Below are positions 45,556-56,492 of a stretch of 64,000 bases of DNA, in pieces. How positions within the stretch are numbered: the first letter of the stretch is position 1; each line of letters starts with the position of its first letter. The notes under the pieces are model-generated. The model was given only the letters and a program-made list of their open reading frames with translations. It ran no database searches and was not told where the DNA came from. The stretch spans positions 3,456,288 to 3,520,287 of the forward strand of contig NC_092676.1 of assembly GCF_964355755.1 (NCBI RefSeq). The letters run 5' to 3'. This DNA is from Antedon mediterranea. Taxonomy: Eukaryota; Echinodermata; Crinoidea; Comatulida; Antedonidae. The translations under genes and the position numbers were made by a program.

Positions 45556-46403
45556 GTCTTTCACACCCCCGCTGTTGTTCCATTGGAAGAGATGGTCTCC
45601 TTGTAGTCAACCGCACTGAACCACTCTCACTTAAGCATGAATGTATTATTGTCCCTCGCCCCGTATTAAACGGACTGCTGACATCACTTCACGTCCGGCT
45701 AGATCACCCAACTAGTCACCAACTTAAGTTATCCGTTCGCCGCCACTTCTTTGCGCTTGACTTGGACAAAACCATCGAACAGGTGTCAGAATCGTGTCAT
45801 CACTGTGCCTCGATCCGTACTGTACCCACCACTGCAATTGAGCAGTCCACTGATGATCCTCCGTCGAAGCTCGGAGTCACCTTTGCCGCCGATGTCCTAA
45901 AACGCGAGCGTCAACTTATTCTTGTTGTCAGAGAGACGGTGACGTCTTACACCCTTTCGTGTTTAATCAGCGATGAGAAGCACGATACTCTCCGCGATAC
46001 CTTGATTCGCTTATGCATTGGCATGTGCCCCGTGGAGGGCCCCTCAGCAACCATCCGCACAGACCCTGCCCCGGGCTTCATGGCACTCGTCCACGATCCC
46101 GTCTTACTGAAACATATGATTTCGATCGAAATTGGCAGAGTTAAGAACATCAACAAAAACCCGGTTGGAGAGAAAGCTGTACGCGAATTTTCAGAAGAGT
46201 TACTTCGGCAAGAGCCTGGTGGTGGTCCCATCTCACCGACGTTGCTTGCTGTCGCCACATCTCGTCTTAACTCCCGTATCCGAACACGAGGATTGTCGTC
46301 TCGCGAAATGTGGACACAGCGAGATCAGTTCACTCATGACCAAATCCCTATTTCTGACCGCAAGTTGATTATCAGCCAACAGCACCTCAGAGCCTCTAAT
46401 TTA
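45556..46403 (+). pseudogene. Retroelement integrase, N-terminal part
   Basis: Frame open from the junction. Zinc-binding HHCC pattern (HVRLDH..., then CHHC), followed by a DDE core: Asp in FAADVL, Asp in IRTDPAPGF, and Glu in VGEKAVREF exactly 35 residues after the second Asp, the retroviral-type D-D-35-E arrangement. The frame is cut after HLRASNL by the nested LINE. The rest of the protein lies in the same relative frame from 48511. Catalytic residues are present, but the element lacks the rest of Pol. Confidence 0.85.
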
Positions 46404-48510
46404 TTTATTTTTTATTTATTTATTACGGTATATATAAAATTACAAAAACAATAGCACATAGCTAATAACGTTTGTATTACAATAAAAAATATTGAAATGA
46501 AATCTATAAAAACTACAATAATAAATTCGGAATATACAATTACAAAATTTCACAATTATTCACTAAAATTTAAAATATTAAGAATTTTAAAATATATACA
46601 CAATTTTGGAAAATACAATTGCACTTTTATTTAAAAAAAAAACGAAAAATTTACATTATAATATACTAAAGTAAAACCTATCTGCACTGTTCTTTATTTG
46701 ATTATTATTATTATTATTATTATTATTATCTTTTAGTATAGGTGGCAACATTGCACAATTATTCACTAAAATATTCACAACATTAAAAATCTACAAAAAT
46801 ATATTAAATTTCGGAAAATAAAAGTTTACAGTGTATATTAATATTAAACGTTGTCTGCAGTGCTCTTCATTTGATTATTTTAGGCGGTAATATTGCACAA
46901 TCATTTATTATATATTTTTTTAATTTCATTTTTCACAGGAGGAATTTAATTTGTTTATAATATAGGGAATCGTTGAATTTTTATATCGGTTAGTTTTTAT
47001 TTTAGGTAATGTAAATCTATTGGGGTTACGTAATCTAGATATATTAGGTCTTTCAGCAGGCAGCATATTACGATGTCTCTCTGACTTAAGGATACCTTCT
47101 CCAAATTTTAATGTTAATTTTTCTCTACGTTCAGCAAGGCTGGTAATTTTGAGTTGAGTAAGGGCCGTATCATAGCTCTCATAGTCCTGGCCAAGTATAA
47201 TTTTGCATGCTCGCTTTTGCAACCTCTCAATTTCATTGGTCTGTTGTTTTGTAATGCTAGAGTGCCAAACAACACATGCATACTCAGTCAGCGGCCGAAT
47301 ATAAAGTTGATAAATACTTAACATGTCACCAATAGGTGCACTATATCCTCTCAATGCATAAAGAAGAAACATTCTTCTACTTGCTCTAGAGATAATACTT
47401 TTGATTTGGATATCCCAACCTAAATTGTCTTGTAGCTCAAGACCTAATAATTTCATACTATGTACAGTATCAATTTTTTCACCACTTATAGTAAATTGGG
47501 GGTAGTTTATTTGGGATTTCATAAAATTTATATTAATAGCATGGCACTTCGAAGGCTTGGGTAGCATGTCATTTTGTTTACACCAACAACTCAAGGAATC
47601 TAAATGGGATTGAAGTTCTGATGATGTACTATTATTTTTTATATTAATTATTTCTCCCAGTGTTAGATCATCCACAAATTTCCAACGATTATCAGTGGTG
47701 TTACCCGCATCATTCACCATAACAGTAAATATGCTGGGTCCCAGTTTGGTACCCTGGGGGACCCCACACGTTATAGTTCTTAGTCCAGAACAATGTCCCT
47801 TAAATTTCACACACTGGGTGCGATTCATCAGAAAACTGCTAATCGTTGGAATTATCGACGGTCTAACACCAGATTCTATCATCTTTGAAATAGCAACATT
47901 ATGGTTTATCCTATCAAACGCAGTTGTGAAATCAACTGTACATAATGTGGCGTAGGTCCCTGGCACATCAATATTGGATATAACCGTATTCAACATATCT
48001 ACTAAGTAGTGTGTTGTACTAGTTCCTCTCACGTTACCATACTGTTTACAATCCAATACTGGTTCGAAATCCGTTTTTAACCATCCCGCTAGGAATGATT
48101 CAAATACTCTACCCAATATTTTAGTTAGTGAAATAGGTCGTAATTGGCCAACCATTGTCGGTTTTTTAACTTTAGGTACTTGTACAATTGATGCGGTCTT
48201 CCACACAGTTGGAAACACCCCTTCGTTTAGACAGGTATTAAAGATTAAAAACAGGGGTTGTGCTATTTCAAAAGAAAACAGCTTAATGAGTTTCACCGGA
48301 ATATCATCTGGGTGGCCAGATTTATTGGAGTTTAATTTGTTTAAACTCTTCCAAATTTCTCCATGGTATATTTTGGGGGGTGGTTTTGTAGGCAAGTACG
48401 AGGGAAGTGTTTCCAATCTGAGTGGTGGAAGCTGGCAACATACTCTTGAGAAATGTTCATTAATTTGTTCAGCCTGTTCTTCAACAGATTCACCATAATT
48501 ATTTAATTTA
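46397..48510 (-). mobile_element. Nested 5'-truncated LINE with 7-bp target duplication
   Basis: TAATTTA at 46397-46403 is repeated at 48504-48510, bracketing a minus-strand non-LTR retrotransposon. Its 3' side (low coordinates) ends in an AAATAAAT-type tail. Its 5' side is truncated in the linker before the reverse transcriptase, so no endonuclease is present. Removing the element and one TAATTTA leaves the host integrase frame intact, which supports the boundaries. A (ATT)n tract lies near 46700-46730. Confidence 0.85.
46926..48416 (-). CDS. Reverse transcriptase of the nested LINE
   Basis: 496 residues from the first ATG; the frame is open upstream to about 48503, so the natural start is missing. 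Reverse transcriptase motifs in order: LRPISLTKILGRVFE, an Asp-containing TVDFTTAFDRI, GVPQGTKLGPSIF and the catalytic FVDDLT. The thumb and C-terminal region include MKLLGLELQDNLGW and YIRPLTEYACVVWH. This order is typical of the CR1/Jockey group. It is intact within what remains, so the copy is fairly recent, but without an endonuclease domain it cannot act on its own. Confidence 0.88.
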   Translation of the reverse strand: METLPSYLPTKPPPKIYHGEIWKSLNKLNSNKSGHPDDIPVKLIKLFSFEIAQPLFLIFNTCLNEGVFPTVWKTASIVQVPKVKKPTMVGQLRPISLTKILGRVFESFLAGWLKTDFEPVLDCKQYGNVRGTSTTHYLVDMLNTVISNIDVPGTYATLCTVDFTTAFDRINHNVAISKMIESGVRPSIIPTISSFLMNRTQCVKFKGHCSGLRTITCGVPQGTKLGPSIFTVMVNDAGNTTDNRWKFVDDLTLGEIINIKNNSTSSELQSHLDSLSCWCKQNDMLPKPSKCHAININFMKSQINYPQFTISGEKIDTVHSMKLLGLELQDNLGWDIQIKSIISRASRRMFLLYALRGYSAPIGDMLSIYQLYIRPLTEYACVVWHSSITKQQTNEIERLQKRACKIILGQDYESYDTALTQLKITSLAERREKLTLKFGEGILKSERHRNMLPAERPNISRLRNPNRFTLPKIKTNRYKNSTIPYIINKLNSSCEK

Positions 48511-49038
48511 ACATTGTCTGACTTCTTGTTATATCACGCGCACAGCGAAAAGTCTAAGGCACCCGTCGCGAGTGCAGCACCTGACGTTTCTATTACGGTT
48601 GGTGATTTAGTCTACCTGTGGACAGATCGTCGCAAGACCTGTGCACGAGATCGCTATCTCGTTGTTTCTGTAGATGGAAAGTGGTGCAACGTCCGAAAGT
48701 TTACGCACTCACAATTGAGAAGCGCTACTTATCGTGTAAAGAAATCAGAGTGTTTTACTGTACCGACTGACGTTCATCATTCTCCCACACCAACCTCACA
48801 ACGCCACTGCGACACCTCTGATGAAGAACCTGATTTCACAGTTGATCCGTCTCCATTTCCTCCACCCGAGGTACCGTCAACTCTTTCTGCCTCTCCTGAT
48901 GAGGTGAACGACAAGTCATCATCCATACAGACCCCGGAAGAATCACCAATGGAAGTTCCAGCACAGTTGTCTCATCGCACATCCACACGTTCACGCAGAT
49001 TTCCTAGACATCTCGCTGACTACGTTCTTGATTTATAA
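48511..49038 (+). pseudogene. Retroelement Pol, C-terminal part
   Basis: Continues the integrase frame after the nested LINE. Contains GDLVYLW, RDRYLVVSVDGKWCNVRKF and SATYRVKKSE, a small beta-rich domain seen at the C terminus of many LTR-element integrases, then a Pro/Ser-rich end closing with RHLADYVLDL and TAA. Ty3/Gypsy or BEL/Pao origin is not decided. Confidence 0.75.
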
Positions 49039-49315
49039 TGTTTCATTCGTATTATATAGTTAAGTTTCGACCATTCAATTTAGATTTTGAGTGCTTTTGC
49101 TTGCTTTGTTTTGTTTTTGACTTTTGTGTTTTATGAGAAGAGAAAAAAAAAATGATTACGCCAGTCTAGCGCCCCCTATCTAGATATATATATCATGGCC
49201 GCTGGTTGTTATGTTATTGTTGTGATATTTGGTTTTGACGAATAAAGATCTTATTCTACTTGAGTCTTACGTGTCCGGTCGTCTTTATTGTGGTGTGCCT
49301 TTTGCCTTACTGGCG

Positions 49316-50459
49316 ATGGTATAACGACGGAAAACAAATAACTTCGGGACAACAACAAAACAATGATTTAGAATCAACGGCTCTGACTGCCGAAGACGAG
49401 GGAGGTCTATTTACTTGTAAAGCCACTATCGGATTCCAAAGTCAAGCGACAGGAACTTGTGAAACTACTCCGCTAGTATTTCCTATAGATGCAGAGATTG
49501 AACAATCACCGCCAGGTCCACTTCAGGTTGGCGATAGCTTTAATCTTACCTGCTCAGGAAAAGGTAATCCTGAAAATTATAATTACGAATGGACTTGGAA
49601 TAACAACCCAGTAGAATCTATGACAGATAGTCGATTTGCAATTGGCAATGTGGTTATTGTGAATACTGTATCAGGCAGTGACAATGGCAAAATGGTTTCC
49701 TGTACTATTAGTAGTAGTGGCTACAGCAGTATAGCGAGCTATACAATAAACATTTTGGATCAGATGTCGAGTACAACTACAAGTATGTCGATACCAGATA
49801 AGCCTACACGTACACAAAAACCAATTACGGTCAGACTATCAACACATGATGTCCCGGATGATATTTCAACAACAGTAATGACTACACGTTTAGAGTCGAC
49901 ACTAGATACACGACGTACGCCAACATCAATTACACATCAACTATCAACACATAATGTCTCGGAAGACGTTTCCACAACAATAGACCTAGCGAATACACGT
50001 CTACACACAACACCTGTTACTGTACCGCGTTCTATTACAGAAATCCTAACGGTTGTAATTATCGTAGTTGCAATTTTACTCGTCGTTTCTTTGATAATAA
50101 TAATAAGCCTATGTGTTTATTTGCAAAAAAGAAAAAAGAAAAACACAACTCCTTCAAATCGACTGTCAAATAATCTCGAGCACGTTTACGATTACATTAC
50201 GTCATCTAGCGCACACGTGACCACGACAGCCAGTAACACTAAGTATGATTATGTCATACACCTGTTCACACGCAATACGGAAGAATCAACTCCTGAGTAC
50301 CTTGAATTGGACGATGGTTTCCAAGATGGCGCACCAAAACCAGAAAGTAATACAGCCGCTGATTACGATGATGTTGCATCGGAACAAACAGATACTAAAA
50401 ACCAAGAGTACAAATTCGAAAATGGTATGCTGCGTGTTAAAGGTATCAGAGAGACATAA
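49316..50459 (+). pseudogene. IgSF receptor J', 3' part
   Basis: Receptor sequence resumes inside domain 2 (WYNDGKQITSG) and runs on without a stop: domain 2 Cys in GLFTC and GTCETTP, domain 3 (QSPPGPLQVGDSF, LTCSG, VSCTI), a stalk similar to A but shorter, a transmembrane helix identical in type to A, and a tail with YDYI, YDYV, YLEL, YDDV and FENG. It has no signal peptide or domain 1 and depends on the separated 5' part. Compared with A the tail shows a YENG to FENG change. Close similarity to A shows the two were duplicated together with their flanks. Confidence 0.85.
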
Positions 50460-51584
50460 AAAAATAAGGTACGCAACTATCAATTTTTTACGCATGTATT
50501 GGAACTACGATTACGTCACATTGGTGCGTACACGGCGTTGTTTGCTGATGAACGAGTCAATCGTGTACGAAAATTGTCTGATTTATATCTAAAGCAAACG
50601 TTAGACGCGTACAGTATGAAACTTAATCAAATAAATCAATCATTGTATAGAAACCACTATCCCAACAGAGGTCTTGTTTAACATATAGCAAGATACATCT
50701 GCGAAGAAAAACAAGTAAATTGTAATTCTCATAACACGAAGGACAAAATGGACCGCACCATGGATCTAGTTTAAGTTTTAAAAAGGATATGCTTTCAAAT
50801 AAATTTTTATATAATATTATAACAGTTATTTTATATAAACCACTACCACCCCCATGGTCTAATATAAATCTAAATAAATAAGTGTACAGTTATATGCATT
50901 TAAAAAAAAAGAGTAAACTGTAGCCCGTTATAGCAAAACATTTTAAGCTTGTATAGACGCAACAAAAGCGAATTGACCAATGACAAGCGACAGTTCGAAT
51001 AATACATTGCTTATGATTGGTCAAATCATTTACGTTGCGTTACGTCCTTGTGTTGCGTCTCTAGAGAGAACCAAGCATTAGGGGGAAAATGTACGCAATA
51101 TTAGTACAAAATTATATATTAGGAAGGAAGGAATATAGATGCACAGATTATGTTTAAATAACATAGTATAAAATGACCCCAAGTAACGAGAGGAAAGCCA
51201 TGAATAAACGTTATACTTATTTGATCATCATCAGGAATCGATGATTAAATAAAGATTGAAACGTTGAATCATGGCTTGCCTCTCTTTATTACTTAAGAAA
51301 AGAACAACACTAGATTATTAACGAGCAATATGACAAGAATAACACAGGAATTAGGAAGGCAGGAAGTTTTACGAAACTATTGTAAAAATGTATTGGTTTA
51401 TCAAGTTGTCCGGTATCGTGTTTTGTTTTCACTTTCATTATGTTTCTAAGTGTACAATGAACGAATAAAATAATTCCAGTCAATTATCTATCAACATATT
51501 ATTGGTTAAGGAAACGAATTATAATATAAGTACCCTCCTAAATGATATTATGTACGAATATACAAACTTTCATTGTCTACAAAG
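50460..51584. repeat. 3' flank of J', duplicate of the flank of A
   Basis: Matches 1455-3892 without the TTAA element and 4895-4960 without the two MITEs. It includes the second copy of the long hairpin at 51197-51275. It provides the empty sites used to bound three insertions. No gene is present. Confidence 0.75.
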
Positions 51585-51702
51585 CTTAATAGTTCACCCT
51601 CAACATTGGACTATGTTGTTTTACAAATGCTTGATTATATTTAATTATTATACACTTGTTAAAAACCACCGAAATGAGTTATCGTTGCGAAAAGAAAAAC
51701 AC
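51585..51702 (+). pseudogene. Relic receptor 5' end, left half
   Basis: CTCAACATTGGACTATG, TACAAATGCTTGATTATAT and TTATCGTTGCGAAAAG correspond to signal peptide and domain 1 of the receptors, matching the relic at 4960. The right half (TCATCGTGTGAATGAACACC) is at 53605-53650 beyond a hAT-like element. Confidence 0.65.
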
Positions 51703-51710
51703 CTACGTCA

Positions 51711-53600
51711 CAGGGGTGGCGCCATGATCTTCCCGACGCGGGGGCTACATTCCCCGACGAGGGGGCTATGCGAGCATCACAAGGCTGGGGGCCAGGGGGC
51801 CGCCAAGGGCCCCCGGTGGGGGTCCAGGAGGCGAAGCCCCCGGAAGTAACGCGTTCTAGCGTCATTTGAGGTCATTTTAATCAGATTTAGGGTAGCCATT
51901 TTTTCCATTTTTTATAATGCATAAATAAAATACTGCGTGCAAAAAAACGATGCGCGATGACTGTTTCAATCCATATTTTTCAATTTAAAAAATAAAAGTT
52001 CAAAGAAAATTTAGAAAAATAGAGTTGGAGGTCCTGGAAATTGGACTTATTATACTTCAAAACATGAAACAAAATATATAAGTCCCTATCATGGTTGTGA
52101 CTGAGCTAAGAAATGTTTGAAAAATAGAGATGTTAGGTCCCGGAAAATGCACTTCTTGTACTTCGAAATATGACCAGCTTTATTGTTGGGGCTGAGCAAA
52201 GAAAATGTTTAAAACTAGAGCTGCAGGTCTAAAATTGCATTTTATATTTTGGAAACATCAGGCCCAGAGGCTTAAAAACGCAAGCGTAGACCTTTTTCAG
52301 TCGGGGAAATAAGTTTATTCCTCCCAAGTGTATGCCTGCGTACCATCTGGACTTCCGAGTGGTGAGAAATTCATGACATACAGGAGGACATTGAAAATTT
52401 AATAACTTAGCTATAATAAGATGTTGGCTAAGCGAAAATGGCATGTTTTTTTGTTTAGTAATGGATGAAATATTTATTTTAGGTGCCCCACGGTACAGAA
52501 GGTTACTTGTAAATTAAAAAATTTTGTGAACATACGAACAATTAACATAATTCGTTTTTGCTGTAGTGTAGCGTACGTCGACACAGTACACGACGTAACC
52601 ATCGGTAAACTTCGCCTGGAAAATAACTACAGTACACATTTTGGTCCCTGGATGGAACATGATATCACGACCCAACGTTGAACGATTCGTACAAAGGGAT
52701 ACCGCCAGACAAGTGCGTACCTATAGCTATTGTTTAGTAGTAAGTTAGATCGCTGGCAATAATGAATGCATATAAAGTGCATAATATCACTCTGACGTAC
52801 TCTCACGGTCAATGAAACGTCGAGGTTTTCTAGGCGCTGAAGCTACGAAGTGAACGCGAACGAATTATATTCCCCGACAAAAAGTACCCGAACCGTCGGT
52901 AAACTTCGCCTGGAAAATAACTACATTACACATTTTGGTCCCTGGATGGAACTTGATATCACGCGTCTCGACCCAACGTTGAACGATTCGTACAAAGGGA
53001 TACCGCCAGACAAGTGCGTACCTAGCTAATGTTTAGTAGTAAGTTAGATCGCTGGCAATAATGAATGCATATACTGTAATTGCATAATAGCACTCTGACA
53101 TACTCTCACGGTCAATGAAACGTCGCGGTTTTCTAGGCGCTGAAGCTACCAAGTGAACGCGAACGTTTTTTACTGTATATTATATTCCCCGACAAAAATT
53201 ACCCGTGTTCCCTTCGGTAATCGTCGTTAAACTTCGCCTGGAAAATAACTACATTACACATTTTGGTCCCTGGATGGAACATGATATCACGCGTCTCGAC
53301 CCAACGGTGAACGATTCGTACAAAGGGATACCGCCAAACAAGTGCGTACTAGCTATTGTTTAGTAGTTAGATCTCTGGCAATAATGAATGCATAAAAGTG
53401 CATAATAGCCCTCTGACGTACTCTCACGGTCAATGGAACGTCGTGGTTTTCTAGGCGCTGAAGCTATATGAAGTGAACGCGAACGTTGTTTACTGTATGT
53501 TATATTCCCCGACAAAAAGTACCCGTGTTCCCCGACGGGGGAGCTAGGCTCCCCGACGAGGGGGCTAGAGCCCCCGTAGCTCCCGCTGGCGCCACCACTG
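51711..53600. mobile_element. hAT-like DNA transposon, non-autonomous
   Basis: Ends CAGGGGTGGCGCC and, inverted, CAGTGGTGGCGCC. The 8-bp target CTACGTCA is repeated exactly at 51703-51710 and 53601-53608, as expected for hAT elements. The sub-terminal parts are GC-rich (CCCCGACGAGGGGGCTA words); the middle is AT-rich. No transposase frame is present. It is inserted in a relic receptor gene, and the other copy of that relic (near 5090) is uninterrupted. Confidence 0.88.
52598..53522. repeat. Three tandem units inside the hAT-like element
   Basis: Units of about 290-330 bp begin near 52598, 52888 and 53224 with CGGTAAACTTCGCCTGG or a close variant and contain GGTCCCTGGATGGAAC, GATACCGCCA(G/A)ACAAG and CACGGTCAATG. 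They differ by small insertions and substitutions. Confidence 0.85.
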
Positions 53601-53608
53601 CTACGTCA

Positions 53609-54485
53609 TCGTGTGAATGAACACCCGAATTATATGCAAACGATGTAATATCTGAAATAGACGCAAACTCCGCCTGGTATAGAGGGTGAGGGGGGAAATT
53701 TAGATATCCAGAAACAAACTAAACATAAATCTATGTATATGTTTCCATCTAATTGTAGCCTTACGTTAATCTAGTCAAACTAAGTGTCCAATGCTTACAA
53801 AACAAAGGAGGGGCCAATGGGGTTTGGGGCGTTACACATTTACTGTCATTACACCTAGAGGTCTACTTCTGCAGCCAAATCTTGTTCTTTAGTTTAGAAA
53901 ATCAATTCGTAAACCACGCTCTCTAAGAGAAGACAGACATTTAATCAGTAATTGTATCTTTTCATTAAAAAACAATATCTTTCTACATATATTTAAATCA
54001 ATAGTATGTTTAAATTACTGTATTTGACAATGCAGTGTTAATGTTCAGAATTGTGTAATTCTTATTCTTGTCAGCATTTATCAGGTATTTCTGCCGTGTG
54101 TGGCAGCAGACGGCAACTTACATAAAAAGAAAAAAAGAAACAGGAATGATCCAACGTTTTAGTTCTAAGTTACTCTATAGGGGGCGGTATGCATTATTAC
54201 TAGTTTTGCCTACAGAATGGAATACGTTAAAATAACTTGATACAGGTTACGTAGTTGATGCTAATATCACTTTAGCAGGAGTACGCTACAATACAGTACC
54301 CAATAATCAGAACGACTGAGTGTTACAGAGTATTACTTGTACCAACGTGTACAGCAATTATTTATACAATATTAAGGAATACAGTATCTTTCAATTTGGT
54401 ATACAATTCTGGACATTTATTATTCGTATAATCTTGAATTTGATAAGTAAGTAAATCGATCCCGGAACTTAACCGTCGAAGTGTA
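53609..54485. repeat. 5' flank of K, duplicate of the flank of B
   Basis: Starts with the right half of the relic receptor and then aligns with 5131-5853. It has two additional short segments (near 53850-53930 and 54030-54060) absent from the B copy. It contains TATAGGGGGCGGTATGC at 54176-54192, about 300 bp before the start codon. Confidence 0.7.
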
Positions 54486-56492
54486 ATGGCTCATCATCAA
54501 TATTGTACATTGCTGTTGTACAAGTACCTGATTATATTGTATAGTGTATTTCACTGCTGTTGTGCACAATCTTATACTTTTACAAAACATCCACAACCGG
54601 TTCTCGTTGCTGAAGGACAAACAGCAACGATAGCGTGTGAATGGACACCTGAATTGAATGAAAACCATGATATTTCATGGAGATACCATCCTGTTCTTAG
54701 AAGGGGTCAATTAATTACAAAATCAACATCAAAATACACTTTCACAAAAGGTGCAACATTTTCAAGGCTTTCCATTTTAAATGTTGATTTTTATGATGTA
54801 GGAACATGCTTGTGTCGTATCTCCGAAGGTGATGGTGTATACAGTTCTTCTAAAACTACTTATGTAGCGCTAGTATTAGCGTGTAGTCCAGAATATGATA
54901 ATGGTGAAATAGAAACAACGATAACATGTTCTTATACTTCATCTTATCTTCTATATTCTATTGATTTACTATGGTATAAAGACGGAAATGTAATTACTTC
55001 AGCAACAACACAAAATAGTCTTTCAAAATCAAGGATTTTGACTGCTGAAGACGATGGAGCTGTGTTTACTTGTAAAGCTTTCATCTCAAATCATGTAATA
55101 GGAACTTGTGAAACTATTCCGCTAATATTGAACATAGATACAGAGATTGAACAATCACCACCAGGTCCACTTCAGGTTGGTGATAGCTTTAACCTTACCT
55201 GCTCAGGGAAAGGTAATCCTGATTATTATAAGTATGTATGGACGTGGAATGACAAACCTGTAGGATCGTCCCCAGATAAAAATAGATATGCAATAGCTAG
55301 TGTGCTTACTGCGAAGGATGTACGAAGTACCAGTGACAAAAAAGTTACTTGTACCATTAGTCGTGATGGTCGTAATAGCAGTACAGCGAGACATACAATA
55401 AATGTTGCAGAAAATACGCAAAGTACAACTGCATGTTCACGCACACCACACGGTAGGTCTACTGTTACAGACCCACTATCAGCAAACAATGTCACAGACA
55501 ATGAGCCACAAACATTGATTATTGTCATTGGCGTAGTTGCAACAGTTATTGTGATTTTGATAACAGCAATTGTAATTTACATTTTACATAAAAGGCGTAA
55601 GAAACATGACAAAAAGACAAAACCTGAAAATGTACCATTGAAAGAACCAATGCATGGCAACACTGATCAAGAAATTATTATTAAAACGCGCGTAGATGGC
55701 CCTCTGCGCGAAACGTTGGTGACCGATGTGGCTATATATGATGAACCTACAATGTCAGACACACATGGAAACTGGGAGATTGTTTACGAAGACCCTGACG
55801 TACCACCACACGACCAATTAACAGAAAAAGATAAGTATGATTATGTTGCATCAGAAGAAATGACAGTTGAAAGAGAGAGCAAAACCGAGTATGACTATGC
55901 GGCAACAACAGACACCCACAGTGCCGAGAAGACAACTGAACGACACAACTATGATTATGTGGTATCAGCAGACATCCACAGAACAGAAAATGAATATGAC
56001 GATGTAACATCAGCAGACGATCAAAACGATGAAACAGACAGGGAAAATGAGTATGATTATGTGGAAACACCAGGCATAGGCTCCACAGAAAAAGAAGGCT
56101 TTGCAGAATACATTGAACTTGTTGATGACAACGCCGATGTCGAATGTCATCAGAGGAAGCCACTAACAACTAATATGCCTGCTGCATCCAAGTACAATGA
56201 TGTTTCAATGTCACAAACTTATATTTCCATAAATATTAGAGCAAATGATAATGAGGCTGAGTACGAAAATAGTAAAGTGCATCGTCCCAAAGGTGTCTCG
56301 ACTTCTGATAACTTAAAGACCGAAAGTGTTAAATTATCACAGAGATCAAGAAGAGATGGAAAAACCATTTCAGATAATCGCGAAGATGACGTCACCAATG
56401 TGCATGCGAGTAAATTTGAAGTACGTGATACAAACGACGTGTACGAAAATGCATCGGTACGCAGAAAAGCAGCGAAGTGTGCTAAGAAATAG
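54486..56492 (+). CDS. IgSF receptor K, E/G-type tail
   Basis: Complete single-exon receptor of 668 residues. Signal peptide 1-27 (MAHHQYC). Domain 1 C51 and C110, but the conserved Tyr of D-x-G-x-Y-x-C is Cys (DVGTCLC, C108), giving an odd cysteine. Domain 2 C148 and C196 plus C133 and C208. Domain 3 C239 and C289. Short stalk (about 310-342). Transmembrane helix about 343-366. Tail nearly that of G: YDEP (418), YEDP (434), YDYV (451), YDYA (469), YDYV (489), YDDV (504), YDYV (523), YIEL (542), YENS (593), YENA (653). YDQL of E/G is HDQL here and YGN is HGN, so two candidate docking sites are lost. The 5' flank is B-like, domain 1 is D-like and the tail is G-like, so the gene looks mosaic. 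Confidence 0.9.
   Translation: MAHHQYCTLLLYKYLIILYSVFHCCCAQSYTFTKHPQPVLVAEGQTATIACEWTPELNENHDISWRYHPVLRRGQLITKSTSKYTFTKGATFSRLSILNVDFYDVGTCLCRISEGDGVYSSSKTTYVALVLACSPEYDNGEIETTITCSYTSSYLLYSIDLLWYKDGNVITSATTQNSLSKSRILTAEDDGAVFTCKAFISNHVIGTCETIPLILNIDTEIEQSPPGPLQVGDSFNLTCSGKGNPDYYKYVWTWNDKPVGSSPDKNRYAIASVLTAKDVRSTSDKKVTCTISRDGRNSSTARHTINVAENTQSTTACSRTPHGRSTVTDPLSANNVTDNEPQTLIIVIGVVATVIVILITAIVIYILHKRRKKHDKKTKPENVPLKEPMHGNTDQEIIIKTRVDGPLRETLVTDVAIYDEPTMSDTHGNWEIVYEDPDVPPHDQLTEKDKYDYVASEEMTVERESKTEYDYAATTDTHSAEKTTERHNYDYVVSADIHRTENEYDDVTSADDQNDETDRENEYDYVETPGIGSTEKEGFAEYIELVDDNADVECHQRKPLTTNMPAASKYNDVSMSQTYISINIRANDNEAEYENSKVHRPKGVSTSDNLKTESVKLSQRSRRDGKTISDNREDDVTNVHASKFEVRDTNDVYENASVRRKAAKCAKK

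Larger units (their letters stand above)
45556..49315 (+). mobile_element. LTR-retroelement fragment (integrase and 3' end) with nested LINE
   Basis: Carries an integrase, a C-terminal Pol tail and an LTR-like 3' region (from about 49039, TGTTTCATTCG, with AATAAAG near 49241). Gag, protease and reverse transcriptase are missing on the left, so this is a remnant. The base composition is richer in GC than its surroundings. No second copy of the presumed LTR is in the window, so its exact ends stay open. It replaced about 190 bp of receptor J'. Confidence 0.8.

Noticed and set aside
45556-49315. Receptor J' as an intact gene with a 3.7-kb intron
   Set aside because: The junctions lack GT/AG at the right places, about 190 bp of Ig coding sequence is missing, and the inserted DNA is retroelement coding sequence.
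51502-51865. Gly/Pro-rich frames at the left end of the hAT-like element
   Set aside because: They arise from GC-rich sub-terminal repeats of the transposon and cross its boundary into relic receptor DNA.
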